From positions 6,315,809 through 6,379,808 of the forward strand of contig CM055205.1 in NCBI GenBank assembly GCA_029224185.1: a stretch of DNA of 64,000 nucleotides. Direction: 5' to 3'. The position numbers and the translations under genes are program-made. This document shows, in pieces, positions 24,930-36,219 of the stretch (position 1 is the stretch's first letter; every line of letters begins with the position of its first letter). The notes below the pieces were generated by a model. It was not told the DNA's origin and made no database searches. It was given only the letters and a program-made list of their open reading frames with translations. This DNA comes from Karalla daura (lineage: Eukaryota; Chordata; Actinopteri; Chaetodontiformes; Leiognathidae).

Positions 24930-25160
24930 CGTCACCCCGCACACACTGCACTGCTCGGGCGGAACAAGAGAGGAGGGCTGGGGGAGGGCGGCGCTTCACT
25001 GGAGCTACTTCAAACGGCTCACTATGGAGACTTAGAGAGCATTATCTGATCTAGGTGTCTGCACACAGAGATGGCGAAGCAGCCGAGCTGGAGGTGAGAA
25101 TAAAATAGGTGGCCGTCGATGGATGCCGCGAAAGAAAAGGCGGCGCGCTTTGTTTCAGAG
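24930..25160 (+). promoter_or_regulatory. Possible promoter with short first coding exon
   Basis: GC-rich sequence (GGGCGG at 24957-24962; GGGCGGCGC further on) precedes ATGGCGAAGCAGCCGAGCTG at 25071. This has a purine at -3 and G at +4, and is followed 3 bases later by a splice-donor-like GAG|GTGAGA (junction after 25093). Unspliced, the frame stops after 8 codons. The arrangement is what a short first exon would look like, but it can arise by chance, and no downstream exon was found. Confidence 0.15.
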
Positions 25161-26201
25161 TGTGGATCTAAAACGCAACCGCTGCCGTATCATAGATTCA
25201 ATTTATTCGTACAACCTGGAACAATTAAAGAGATAAGAGCGCGACTCGTACCATTGCCAAACTGTCTGGCACAGTCTGCATGGCTGGTGTTTTTCAAACT
25301 AAAGAGCGCATCTCCCGCAAACCCTTTAATTTGGTGGAGAAGAGAAGATGCATCGACTTGTGTCACCTCCTCCTCAGCGGAGTGTGTTTCTGCATCGCAG
25401 AAGAAACACTCTGTGAGTGTTTATCCCCTCCTGAGCGGCTGAGGGAAACTGACATTTTTACTTACATTTGCACATAAAGCGCAGCAGCGTCTCGCCAGAA
25501 ATGTCAGTAAAATGTTTTGTTTTCTTCTTTTGAACGCACAAATCGACATATTGTAATATTTCACGTTGAGGCTAATAATCCTCCTGGACAAAGTTACAAT
25601 CCTGGCGTCTCAAAACGATCAAATTGACTGGAATGAATTAGTGCTGCAGAGATAGACAAAGCAGCAAATAACTCTTAAAATGCAACACATTTCCTATAAA
25701 TTCTCTTATCTGGGTTTCCTTCATTTATTGATAAGAGAATGGTCGCATAAAAATAATGACATCTTCCCAAATTGTAAAAAAAATATTCACACAAATGTTT
25801 AAATGTTACATGTCATAGAGAGCACATTTCTTTTCCCTATTAGAATCACTAGAATTAACTGCAAATGTGTGAGAAAATATTGCAGACACAAGCTGTAGTT
25901 AACCTGCTAGCGATGTTGTGCATTTCGATTTGTTCAAAGGACCAAATTTCAGCCACCCCTCCCCACGCGACGGTTCAGATTCCAGCTCGTCCTGGTGTGT
26001 CCTGACGTGGGCTGGTGTTAGCAGCAGGTGCTGCTGGGTATCACAAACCTGCTCCGAGCTGCAAGAGGAGTGTGTATCACAGCGGAGCCGGGACTGTTGA
26101 TTATAAGACTCTGCAGTAGGGATGCTCATTAATCACCTCGCTACTGATAATCTCATTTAGTGCCGCCAAATTACCCCAGGCTACGGCACGTATGCGTGTC
26201 T

Positions 26202-26248
26202 TGTGTGTGAGTGTGTGTGTGTGTGTGACTGTGTGTGTCTGTGTGTGT
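26202..26248. repeat. (TG)n microsatellite, interrupted
   Basis: TG units with GACTG and CTG interruptions. Confidence 0.9.
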
Positions 26249-26372
26249 AAACATTCAGCCCCAATTATGGCCCATTACTCGCAGTCAACCTCCCATACTC
26301 TCTCTCTAACACACCGTCACTCTCATCTTCAGCAAACACACACACTCTCTCCCCCGCTCTCTCTTTTCTCTC

Positions 26373-26374
<2 letters not shown>

Positions 26375-26416
<42 letters not shown>

Positions 26417-26438
26417 GCACGCACGCACGCACACACAC
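26375..26438. repeat. (CA)n/(CGCA)n compound microsatellite
   Basis: About 18 CA units, then five CGCA units, then CA. The CGCA unit is the same as in the array at 22801, about 3.6 kb away. Confidence 0.97.
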
Positions 26439-26630
26439 TCAGTTTTATTGATCTGCAGATAATAGCCTACCTCTACAGCTGAGGAGGGTGCTTGAGTTTT
26501 AATGACTATAATGATGAGCATAAACAGCAGAGGCCGTGGCTCCCTGGGCTACACTGTGGTGATGGTCTCTGCTTCCACCTAAAGGCCACAATGAGGAATG
26601 ACTCAAGGAAGAGCTCATTTACTCGTACAG

Positions 26631-26644
26631 CCTGTAGAGGGCAA
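26631..26644 (+). promoter_or_regulatory. CTCF-like motif
   Basis: CCTGTAGAGGGCAA matches 12 of 14 positions of the usual CTCF core (CCASYAGRKGGCRS). A better match lies 1.5 kb downstream in the same orientation. Confidence 0.25.
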
Positions 26645-26767
26645 CATTGAGAGCACAATACCCGTGGTGCCCTGTACTTTAGTGTAAATCCGTTACTATA
26701 AACCATTGTCTGCATTTAATACCCGTACAAAGCTGAACTATTGTGGATTTTATGTTGTTGTATACAA

Positions 26768-27092
26768 GTGGCACGATCGATGAGTGGTTAGGACAGGGGC
26801 CTCACAGCACCGAAGGCCTTCGTGTATAGAGTTTACATTTTGCTGCGTTTATGTGTGGATTTTGTTTGGGTTCTCCAATCTCCTCCCACACTGCAAAGAC
26901 ACACATTAAGTCAATATGAGACTCACACATGAGTGCGTGAGTGAATGCTGTGTGTGTATGTCCTGCGATGCACTGGGGACCTGCCCTCTACACATCGTAT
27001 CCTTTGCCTTCACCCAACTGTATGTGAGCTGGGACAGCAGACCCTCTCAACCATCCATCCATTGTATATATACAATGGATGGATGGATGGAT
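26768..27092 (+). mobile_element. Near full-length fish SINE-like element
   Basis: Follows the family from end to end: a box A-like head (GATGAGTGGTTAGGACAGGG, CCTCACAGCA), GAGTTTACATTTTGCTGCG, GGGTTCTCCAATCTCCTCCC, AGTCAATATGAGACTC, CCTGCGATGCACTGGGGACC, GTGAGCTGGGACAGCAG and a (GATG)n tail. The tail is unusual: it contains a 36-bp perfect palindrome (27051-27086), so (ATCC)n precedes (GGAT)n. The box B is degraded. No protein is encoded. Confidence 0.8.
27051..27086. repeat. 36-bp perfect palindrome
   Basis: The centre lies between 27068 and 27069. Its inner 16 bp are ATTGTATATATACAAT, flanked by CCATCCATCC and GGATGGATGG. Every base pairs across the axis. It forms the tail of a SINE-like copy. 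Confidence 0.97.
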
Positions 27093-28163
27093 CCAGGTTT
27101 GTGATGTCTCAACTTTTCAACCTCCTCCTATGGCTCCGTTTGCCTCGTTGTGTCACAACATTGTTATGAACAGGTGAGTTGAACTGAATCGGATGGATGT
27201 TTTTGTATTGCCATCTTACATAATGTGATAATGTGATAATTAATAATATATAAATCCTATTTGTAAAACTCTGCTTTGTAAGGCAACCACCTGTCATATT
27301 ATTATCATTCTCGTGTTTCAGATTTCTAGAATCACCTTATGTGAACCATTTGGTATGAATGATTTTACTATTTTGAACATTTTTTTTTATTTCAATATTT
27401 TAGTCATATCTCCAAACCAACAGCAAACTATCTGGTCAAAGGACAGATTGTGTTACTAAAACCATCATTAACATTCTTTTCTCATGATTTGATTTACTTT
27501 GGAAAGTATAATCTGCTGTATAATTCACACCATATGTATGATTTTAAAGTCAGCAAAAGGAAATATCTGCTATGGTTTTCTTTGATACAATCATCAAGCA
27601 CTTTTTGGTCTCTGTGTTGTCCATTGGAACATCCCTATAGATGTATTTGTGTCCAAGTACCGTTTGCTTAGTTTTCTTTCATCTTTCACAAATGTACATA
27701 GAATTCCAAATGTTCTGGATCATGGCCGTATAGTGATATTCCCTTTCAAATCTCAGATCTCACCTTCATTATAATTCTCACTCCATGTCATCCAGGTCTG
27801 CTGAATATCATTATTGACTTCAAAGCAGGAGACAGAGGAGGACTTTAATCAGAAAGTTCCAGCGATAGTCGCCTGTAACCCCAGGGTAGTCTGTTGCAGC
27901 TGATTCCCATCAAATGAATATGGAGATGAAGGCTTGTACATGTGGGGAGACTCGTGATAAGTTGAAGATGAGGTGTGACTAGAGCTGAAAATTCACTCTC
28001 CTTCCGAAGAGTTTTGGATTGTATGGTAGAGGCTGGTTTGCAGACAACTAGTTCAAGAGTATTTTTACATGAAAAAAAACAGTTATTCACCATAAATTGA
28101 TATAAAACAAGAATAACACTGTATTCCTCCTATCCCTGACTATAAACTGACTGCCAATCCTAA

Positions 28164-28177
28164 CCACCAGAGGGCAA
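28164..28177 (+). promoter_or_regulatory. CTCF-like motif
   Basis: CCACCAGAGGGCAA matches 13 of 14 core positions of the CTCF consensus. It sits in unique sequence. CTCF sites of this strength often mark loop anchors or domain borders, but occupancy needs data. Confidence 0.45.
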
Positions 28178-28902
28178 TCAAGCTACACGCAGAGAGTACC
28201 CTCTACCTTCTCAAGGCTGGAGAAAGACTTCACAGGGGGAGTTCTTGCTCTTACAGTGTTTCAGTCAATAACCAAATGATCAGACTTCTTAATTATGGAC
28301 ATTCAAGCCAAACCCTCAAATCAAGTGTGTTGTTGATGGCTACTTGGCAAACACGCTCTGTACTGTCGACTGAGGAGCAGCATCCAAAAACAAGGTCACC
28401 TGACATTTGGCAGAATATGAAGTCTAAAGTCTGATAATTATCTAATAATGGTGATGGAATTTGAATTTTAGTTGCAGGCAACAGTCGGCTCAAGGTCAGC
28501 CGGAAAAATATATACATATATTTGAATATTCTTATATAATAATCAGCAGAAGGGGGAGGGCATGGAGAGGTTGAGAAAGTCAGGCAAGGCAGGAGTAAAG
28601 CGAGGTGAAAGCTGGAGGGAAAGAGAAAGAGCAACAAAGGTCCGGAGTGAGTGATAAGGTGACAAGTTGTCCTTGCAGGGTGAAACGTGTCCACGGTGTG
28701 TGTCCGTCCCCGTGGCGACTTTAACACCGGCCTCATAAAAATGCAACAGGGCATCGGCCTCCCTCACCTACCCTCCCCTCCCTTCGCTCTCAGCTACTTC
28801 TGCACACCACATCCCTCCCCCTTCTTATCTGTTTTCACACTTTACTCTCCAAACACGCACTCGCACTCCTTCCTACTCATCAGCCAAATAAAAAAACCCA
28901 TC

Positions 28903-28951
28903 GACTCTCTCTCTCTCCTCTCCTCTCCTCTCTCCTCTCTCCTCCCTCTCA
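28903..28951. repeat. (CT)n/TCTCC polypyrimidine repeat
   Basis: CT dinucleotides grading into CTCCT pentanucleotides, within a wider pyrimidine-rich tract. Confidence 0.9.
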
Positions 28952-29495
28952 GAGTGAGAGGGAGCGTCACTCTTCCTCACATCCCTGCTTTCCTCCCCTT
29001 GAGGGAACGTGACCCCAGGGGTGGCCACGAACGATCTCATTTCTGCTATGCAAACAACACCGCGGCACAGAGGCTGCTTTGAAAGAGTCTACCTCCGTGT
29101 GCCTGCATGTGTTGGCATAATGCGGTGACAAATTGGCTATTTTGTTCTAATAATAACACATCGTAGTGATTTTCCGCACCCGTCGGATTGATTACCGTGC
29201 CGACATTGGCCTGGCATCCGCACAGCTTCCTTGAGCTGGCTGAAAATCCCATGTGACGTGATTATTTTAGCTGGTTAACCTTTATTCAGCCGGGAACACA
29301 CTGAAAAAGACCACGTGGACAGAGAGAAAAAGCATTTTTGTCTGCATGTGCGTAGCGTGCAGGGTGGCTCGTCTCTAGACTAGAAGCCGCTTCCTTGAGA
29401 ATATTCGACCCAGATTCACACAGAGCAGAAAGCTGCCGCCGCACAGTTCCTGCTGGGTACGGACTCTCAGGCACGCTGCACTTTTCACCACTCCC

Positions 29496-29580
29496 CAATC
29501 AGTGATGTCAACGCGGGGGGGGCGGGGGGCTTCTCCATCGGCTGTCAAACGCAAAACACCTGCCGTGACATCACCGATTG
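29496..29580. repeat. Inverted repeat flanking a G-run
   Basis: The left arm CAATCAGTGATGTCA (29496-29510) and right arm TGACATCACCGATTG (29566-29580) are complementary at 14 of 15 positions. Similarity continues a few bases outward with a small indel (CCACT near 29490, AGTGG near 29582). The 55-base spacer starts with eight G, one C and six G (29515-29529). Each arm contains TGATGTCA, an ATF/Jun-like half site. Confidence 0.7.
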
Positions 29581-30171
29581 AAGTGGCTGGCCGAGGCGCA
29601 ACACGCTCTGAATGTTCCAGCCATGGCGAGCGGTGCGGCACTGTTTACAGAGACCCACTAATCAGCCGTTTTATGTCTTTTCAAGCAAGTTATTTTTGGT
29701 AAAATGTCTGCCACGAGCCAACATGTGTAAACTATTGATATATTCAGCAAGCAGTTGTACAACAGGAGTACATAGGAACAACTATTTGCAAGCTACTGTT
29801 GCTTAACGAGTAATGCTGACTGAACTGGTTCTTATGCAGAGCTTTTCTAGTCTTCATAACCACTCGAGCTGCATTCACTCCCATTCAACCGCTGACCTTC
29901 CAATGGATGGACGACCATGGTGTCCCAGAGCCACAGGCAGCTGTGTGTCGACTATTGTTGTGTTGTCCAGACATGTGTAAGTTTGTGGCAACAAAGCAGT
30001 TATTTTTTTCCTGGCAGCGTCTGTGATGACTAACCTGCAGATTGATCCACAGCTGTGTTTATTTTTAGTTTTTTTCCAGGAAACTGGCCACCAAAGTGCT
30101 CTGTATTATTTTCAGAAAACGGGTGACACATGAAGCTGCAAATAATTAGAATTTCAGTCTTACAAGTGTTT

Positions 30172-30437
30172 TTGTAGTGTAGAGTTGTCCCCTCGTACCA
30201 AGAAGGTCCTTGGTTCAAACCCTGGTCAGACTGAGGGCCTCCCCATGTCGATATTTTCATTTTCCCTCCGTGGTTTTCTCTGGGAACTCTGGTTTCCTCC
30301 CACAGTCCAAAGACATGCATTATTAGACCATGGGAGTCTCTGAAATTGCTTTTAAGAGTGGCTGAGTGGACTGGCGAGGTGTCCAGGGTGTATTCCCTGC
30401 CTTTGCCTTGAGTGTTAAGATAATGGATGGTTGGTTA
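30172..30437 (+). mobile_element. Fish SINE-like element with recognisable box B
   Basis: Head with TCCCCTCGTACCAAGAAGGT and a good RNA polymerase III B-box, GGTTCAAACCC (30212-30222). Next come GTGGTTTTCTCTGGGAACTC, GTTTCCTCCCACAGTCC and AAAGACATGCATT, then GACTGGCGAGGTGTCCAGGG and a short ATGGATGG tail (from about 30423). This copy best shows the tRNA-derived head of the family. Confidence 0.8.
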
Positions 30438-30589
30438 TGGACTGGGAGTTTTAGCCTCATTAGCTGACTTAAATCCCACATTATTACTACATGCACAGTT
30501 GACGTGAAGCCCACTGATCAGCATTCAGTGTGTGGAGGTGTGTTAACCCCTGTCACCGAGGAAATATTTTGAACCCTCTTGCCTGGTGC

Positions 30590-30980
30590 ACAGCAGCACA
30601 TCAATATAAAGCGGTTTTGCTCTAATTATCTTCACGGACATCGATCCCGGGCCGTACAAATCGCCATCATTTCCTCTCACAGCCGTCGCTAATGCACCTA
30701 ATCTGTTATGATACGGGGATGACAGAGGGAGAATGAGAGGGCAGCCTGGCGAGCGTGTCGGCGTTAGCCCCTTTCATTTTTGTCAGCCACACTTGCGGGA
30801 GCTAATGTCCCCATGCTGCAGTGCGTGGTGGCTGCACAGCTAATAGGAGGCTGGAGACCCCGCTGCCTGCGACCGGCTCCGCTGTGAGATCGGCCGTGCG
30901 ACTCCTCTGTCCTTGTGCTCACCGGGAATAAATTGCTCCGCGATATATTGTGGTCCTGGGAGAGCGGAGACACATTCATT
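30590..30980. promoter_or_regulatory. Candidate conserved enhancer block
   Basis: Repeat-free sequence with TCTAATTATC (30621-30630), GCTAATGCACCTAATCTG (30688-30705) and CAGCTAATAGGAGG. Several TAAT cores in GC-balanced DNA suggest a homeodomain-bound element. Not tested by alignment. Confidence 0.3.
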
Positions 30981-31170
30981 ATGTGCTCGCCGCAGGGTAA
31001 GTCACCACATTAACAGGACCAAGACTCAGGTTGGAGCAAGGAGTGTAGAGGGAGAGATTTACATGCACGGCATGGAGCGGAGGAGGCGCTCGCCCCCTCT
31101 TACTCCGCTCCATCCCCTCTCCTCGAGACTGCACTTCCCCACCAGTCTCTTTCATCTCGTCTTCCACACC

Positions 31171-31204
31171 TCCTCCCTCCTCCTCCTCCTCCTCCTCCTC
31201 CTCC
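31171..31204. repeat. (TCC)n trinucleotide repeat
   Basis: About nine pure TCC units inside a longer pyrimidine-rich tract. Confidence 0.95.
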
Positions 31205-31840
31205 GGCTCGTCTTCTTCCTCTACCCCCACTCTCCTCCTTTGGTTTCTCCTCCCAGACAGACTAGAGACAGAGCGAGAGATACCCTAGACACATTAGATC
31301 AATGGCGGTGATAGGAGCCTCAGAGAGTCAGGAAAGGAAATTACACGGCGGCGCTCACCGCCAGCACATTTTCTTTTTTTATATCCAGAAGCCTCTCATT
31401 CGAGCCTCTCATCTTGATTTCGGGAGTTCTGATAAGTTCCACCATGGCCGACTTGAAAGGGGAGGCTGGTTGGCGACGTGATGGCATCTCTCCCCCTCCC
31501 ATTCTCTCCTGTGCTTTGTGCGAACGATATCCACTTCATAAAACCTTCACTCCTGTCCTCAGATGACTACAACAGAGAGGGAATCATGAGTCATGGAGCT
31601 AACGCAGCACTACGTATGGCGAGGCAGTCCCGCTGCCTGTGCCGTGCCCTTGCGCGACCTCTGGACAGGATGTGTGTGTGTCCACGTTGTGAGGAGATGC
31701 TTGAGGTGGGGCGGGCCCGGAGTTTGAGTGCTGGATGAGTGACAGGAGAGAGCATCTGTCAGGGAAACACACCAGCAGACAACTCATACATTATTCACTA
31801 AATGGAGGCATTATACAGGCAGGAGGCGTGTGCAGGCCTA

Positions 31841-31921
31841 TGTGTGTGCGTGTGTGTGTGTGTGCATGCATGTGCGTGTGTGTGTGCTGAGGGAACTCAC
31901 AGCTTGTTTTTTTTTTTTTTT
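31841..31921. repeat. (TG)n microsatellite followed by a T-run
   Basis: Interrupted TG units with GCATGCATGTGCG at 31841-31887, then, 19 bases later, 15 T (31907-31921). Confidence 0.9.
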
Positions 31922-32894
31922 GCTTTTCTTGACTCATGTTCAAGTGAAACGTGAGCTTGAGACCACTGAATGAGATGACATGAAAACAAAAGAGGAACAA
32001 TTGTTACTCCTAACAAGAGAACAATATAGTGCCGGGATCAACGAGAGATGCTCAACACGGGAGTAAATCTTTGATGAGCATGTTCCAGGGATACATTTTA
32101 TTCTGCTTTGTGACTGAAACATGAGAAGAAATCAGATATTTGACCCAGAATGTGTTGGAATAAAGAGTGAACTCCGGCAAGGAGTGCTTGTCACACATGT
32201 TTGTTCCTGACCTGGCTTTGACCCTAATTGCTGTCACAGGCTCTGGTTCCCTTTGGTTTTCCTTTCTTACTGTATCTAGAGACCGTGAACAAGCAAAGAC
32301 TTGTATTACAAGTGTGAGGAAAAATCAACTGTACGGTTTACTGACAGCTAACGACAGTAATTTTTCATCATGTTACCGCGGTTGAATTAAATATAATTTG
32401 AGCAAATTCGCAGATGACTATAATTTGTTCTGTGCCTTTCTGTGACAGGCCTAATTTGTGTGAGTGTATGTTTATGGCAAAGTGTGTCAGCTCCAGCCAC
32501 CTGACGTTTTCCTGTGGCTGTGTCCGTGCTGACCGAGAGGACTGAAGGCTCAGAGCTCCAGGGTTTTGCTGAAGGTCACACCTGAGGCAGCAAAACAGGC
32601 CTCGGCAGCTCCGCAGTCAACACGGAAAAGCTGGAAAACCAGAGCTGTCCATTTGTTCTAACCGACAGTTTTGGTGATTTTTTTTTTTAAATGTATTTTG
32701 TTTCCCTTGAGTTTTAATTAAAAGTTTGTTACAAAGGATGAACTTGGCAGATCATCATGTTTTACTTCAATAAAAGAGAGGAGTGGTGGTAAATGATTGT
32801 GGTTGGGGGTGTTTTTTCAGTTAATGAGGCAAATAGTTTTTCCTCCTTACACTTTGTTCTTAGGCTAGTGACCTATGTGGCTTTAGACAGGCAC

Positions 32895-32942
32895 CAGTAG
32901 ACACCCCCTGGTGTCACTGGGGTTAAGACAATGGATGGATTA
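32895..32942 (+). mobile_element. Possible SINE tail fragment
   Basis: CCCCTGGTGTCACTGGGGTT followed by AAGACAATGGATGGATT resembles the last 50 bases of the SINE-like family. It is short and could be coincidental. Confidence 0.3.
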
Positions 32943-33426
32943 TTAGATTAAATCAGAGACTTACTTTTTTGTAGAGGTAGTTCAACGTAGTTTAATGCTT
33001 TAACCTAAAATACTGGATGTTACTGATCCACTGTGCGTGATAAACGGGTATTTGAAAATTTTAATGGTTTCTCGTCTGACAGTCAAAATTGATTCAAATC
33101 TGAGTTGTTTTCAAAATTGTTTTCTTCAACAATGAACAACATTAGCAAAAGGATCAGCAGTCTGGGGTGTAAAACCTCAAAAAAAGCACACATCTATTGT
33201 TATTTTTTGCTTTGTGGGATTACACGTTAACGCTCTGGAGCCAGCGTGTCGGCGCCGTGGCACTAACTGGAAATCCTTTATCCACTCCAGTGCATTCTGA
33301 TGCTAACAGGTATAGACGGCTGATGCATCCATGCCGTCTTTAACCGTCTGTCCGCTCCCTTTCTTCCTCTCCCCGGGGACCGAGGCGAGGCCCTTCCTCA
33401 GCATTCCGGAGACGCGGAGCGAGGGG

Positions 33427-33453
33427 GGTCGCGGCGACATTGTCGCGCCGACC
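33427..33453. repeat. GC-rich imperfect hairpin
   Basis: Two 12-base arms (GGTCGCGGCGAC and GTCGCGCCGACC) pair at 10 of 12 positions around a 3-base loop. The sequence is CpG-rich in otherwise moderate-GC surroundings. Confidence 0.7.
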
Positions 33454-34379
33454 CTTGACCCCAACCTGTCACTGAGCACGTCTCCGCTTCTTCAATCTGC
33501 CAGAGCTGTGGGCTGAGCGGCTCTCTACCTCCGAGTCCACCCCCACTTACGTCAGCTCTCCTGGCTTCCAGTCGACACAGTCTGCACAGTAACGGCTTTG
33601 ATACGGTTGAAGGAGCCATATAGGATTTTATTGTAGTTCCTAATAGGTTTTACTCTTACAATTAAAAGTCCTTATACATTTTACTTTTACCGTTCGGGGT
33701 AAAGACTTCCATAATGGTTACGCACAATATGCTATGTGAATTAAAGAAGAGGGTTTTTTCCATGTGTCTGAAAGAGATAAAGGATCTTTCTTTCTCTCGC
33801 TCTCTGAGGACTCAGGAGTAAAAGAAATAGAGTAAAAAAAAAGAACAGTGTGTGAGGTCAGGCTGACTGGGTGCTAGGGAACCAAATTGGACATCTCATC
33901 CCCGCACTGACAGTAAACAGCCACAACCATTCGTACCTCAGTCCATCTGGAACTGTCTCCGACTGCTTGAAATTAATGAGCCGTAGATGGCATCTCGACA
34001 CATTTGGAGAAATGCATGCGCTGTGGATATATATATGCCCTCGCACAAAAATACATGGAAATCCACCAATTAAATGTATCCTGTAGATTAGATGCTTTGT
34101 GTGAATTACAGGCTACCAGCGTGACCACTGATTCCAGCTGATAGAAATGAGGGATGGCGCACAACTGTTCAATGAAATGACTTGAATGCCCTAGGAGCTC
34201 TTTGTTCGACGTTTAAAATGATGATGATTTGAACTAAATATTTTATATTTTTCACTTGGAATGCTAGACTTAGTTACCAAAAAAAGATAACACAGTGAAA
34301 ATCCATTCCGATTACAAATCCATAACCCTTTGACAGCCCATTGACGAGATTGACGACTGGAGGAGCCTGCAGATGATTG

Positions 34380-34680
34380 GTCAGCGTTCAACCGTGGCGA
34401 AACCGCATCGATTTCAGCGGGCTTGATGGAATTAAAATTAGATTCGTCAGCTTCAACACAATTTCTGAGATACTGATTATTAACTGATTATCTTTCATTA
34501 GGTTAGCAGGTCTGCGGGCTGCGTCCCCTGTGTTCACAATAATTGTGTTTTCTGTGCAGGGTTGGCCACTAAAAATCAAATGATCTGTTGCTATTGGGTT
34601 TCATAATCAATTGCTGCCAGTCCATTACACCGGTAAGATGAGAGTGGCCTGGAGCTGGGGCCTGTGTCGGCCTAGCGTGA
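34380..34680. promoter_or_regulatory. Candidate conserved enhancer, homeodomain-rich
   Basis: Contains GGAATTAAAATTAGATTCG, TGATTATTAACTGATTA (34474-34490) with a repeated TGATTA, CACAATAATTGTG (palindromic, around 34535) and ATAATCAATTGC (34603-34614). It is repeat-free over about 300 bp. This is the block most like a classic vertebrate conserved non-coding element, but conservation is not demonstrated. Confidence 0.4.
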
Positions 34681-36219
34681 GTGAAAACATTACAGGGATT
34701 TCCATGAAAAAAAGAGAAAAAAAAGCCCCCATATTCCCTCATGTCATTCTGGTGTGGGCTTAGCCAGTGTCATTCGGCGGGGGCTAAGCTGTTAATTGAA
34801 TTTGATGGCGCATCTGCTGCCTTATGAAATGACGCAGGATGGAGCGGTCCATTTCCATGTGCCCTCATATCTGTGCGCCCTCTTCATTTGCCCTCAGCTA
34901 CGTCCTTGCTATTTATATCACCCTGTCAAGACATGGAAGTATATATATGATGGATTGCAAAACAGATGATGACACACATCAGTTTGACCCAGGTATGAAC
35001 TGTGGGTCATTGGCCGCATCCCAAATCGCTCCCTCATTCTGCATTCGCTGCATATTGAGTTTTGTAGAGGGGCTCAGATGATAAAATCAAAAGACAATTT
35101 TAGACTTTAATAGGTCATTAGACCTCAGCTTTCTCTCTCTAAACATAATTCTAAAGGGCAGACAGGATTAGATTTTTATCATTCCTGATTGAACTCTGAC
35201 CGAGCAGTATCACCTGGCAATCACTATTACCTACAAGTAGCAAGTACCATTTTAAATGCATACATTACTACAAGGACGAAAATCTGTCACAAATCTCATG
35301 AAAAAAACATGACTGTTTTTTTTCGATCAGACTACAGCAAGAATCACGCTTTTGTAGGTCCGAGAGATTTCCAGATGTCTCAGATACTTCAAAGCTCTGA
35401 GATTTTGCTGTACTTAAAGTCAGCCTTGGGTGCTGGTTCTGTTATGAAAAGGCAGATCTGAATCCCATCCCAACAGTGTGCGTCTGAAAAACTGTAGATT
35501 TCAGCCGTTTCACACGCAGCTACAAATGACGTCAAGCACACAGTCTTAGCATGACATTTGAATGGCTTTAATGTCAACAACAAGAGGCAGTGGCAATATT
35601 GACATCAGCGACAGTCTCCGAAAGCCCGTTTAGGATGAGGGATCGCAGCCTGTCTGTTTAGAAAAAAAAACATGCGAGGGAGGTCAGAGGCTCTGGCGCA
35701 GGGGAAAAAAGAGAAGGTAGAGGGAAGAAGCGAATGAGGCTGAGAGATCAAGATAGAGAGCAGGCAGGAGGGAGAGCGGGAGAGATGCAGAAAGATGTGG
35801 GCGCTCTGCCGCGGTTCAGCGAGTATTGATCTGGAGTCAGGTGCTGGAAGATGGATCATGAACCCTCCTTCTTTCTTCTCCTCCTCCTGCACCTTCCCCC
35901 CACGTCTAGGCCCCCCTCCCTCCTCCCTCCATCGTCATTTACCCATTTATTCTGTCTCTCTTTACCAAGCCCCGGCTGTCAGAGCACGTAAAGTAAAGAT
36001 TTTCATTCTTTTCCTCCTTTGTCTCCACCTTCACTCTCTCCATCACTGTCCATTTAGACAAAGCCTCGTCTATTCCTCTCTACCATGCCTCAGGTCCTGC
36101 TACACGTTCTGGCGGAGAGAGACAGACACACACACACACATACAATGTTTAATGGCCAGGTGAAAAAAAAGGTGGTAAAAAAAACCTTCATGTGTGTAGG
36201 CGTGGAAAGAGAAAAAAAA

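Larger units (their letters stand above)
24819..28163. other. Gene-free stretch with one possible promoter
   Basis: A CpG-rich segment with an ATG and splice-donor-like sequence lies at about 24900-25160 (listed separately). TG and CA arrays occur at 26202 and 26375, a SINE-like element at 26768-27092 and a CTCF-like site at 26631-26644. 25480-25900 and 27100-28150 are AT-rich with nothing recognisable. Confidence 0.5.
28178..31300. other. Gene-free stretch
   Basis: Pyrimidine-rich tracts cover 28760-28960 and 31080-31250. There is an inverted repeat around a G-run at 29496-29580, a SINE-like element at 30172-30437 and a candidate enhancer at 30590-30980. No exon is supported; the 153-codon minus-strand frame at 28293-28754 resembles no known family. 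Confidence 0.55.
31301..35600. other. Gene-free stretch
   Basis: A TG array is followed by a T-run (31841-31921), then a GC-rich hairpin (33427-33453) and a candidate enhancer (34380-34680). A possible SINE tail fragment lies at 32895-32942. 31930-33200 and 34840-35600 are otherwise ordinary AT-rich DNA. No exon is recognised. Confidence 0.55.

Noticed and set aside
25071..25094. Resemblance of the encoded MAKQPS to the start of a BCL2-family protein
   Set aside because: Six residues are too few, and the frame departs immediately afterwards.
29515..29529. G-quadruplex
   Set aside because: Eight G, one C and six G do not give four GGG runs separated by loops of at least one base in the standard pattern.
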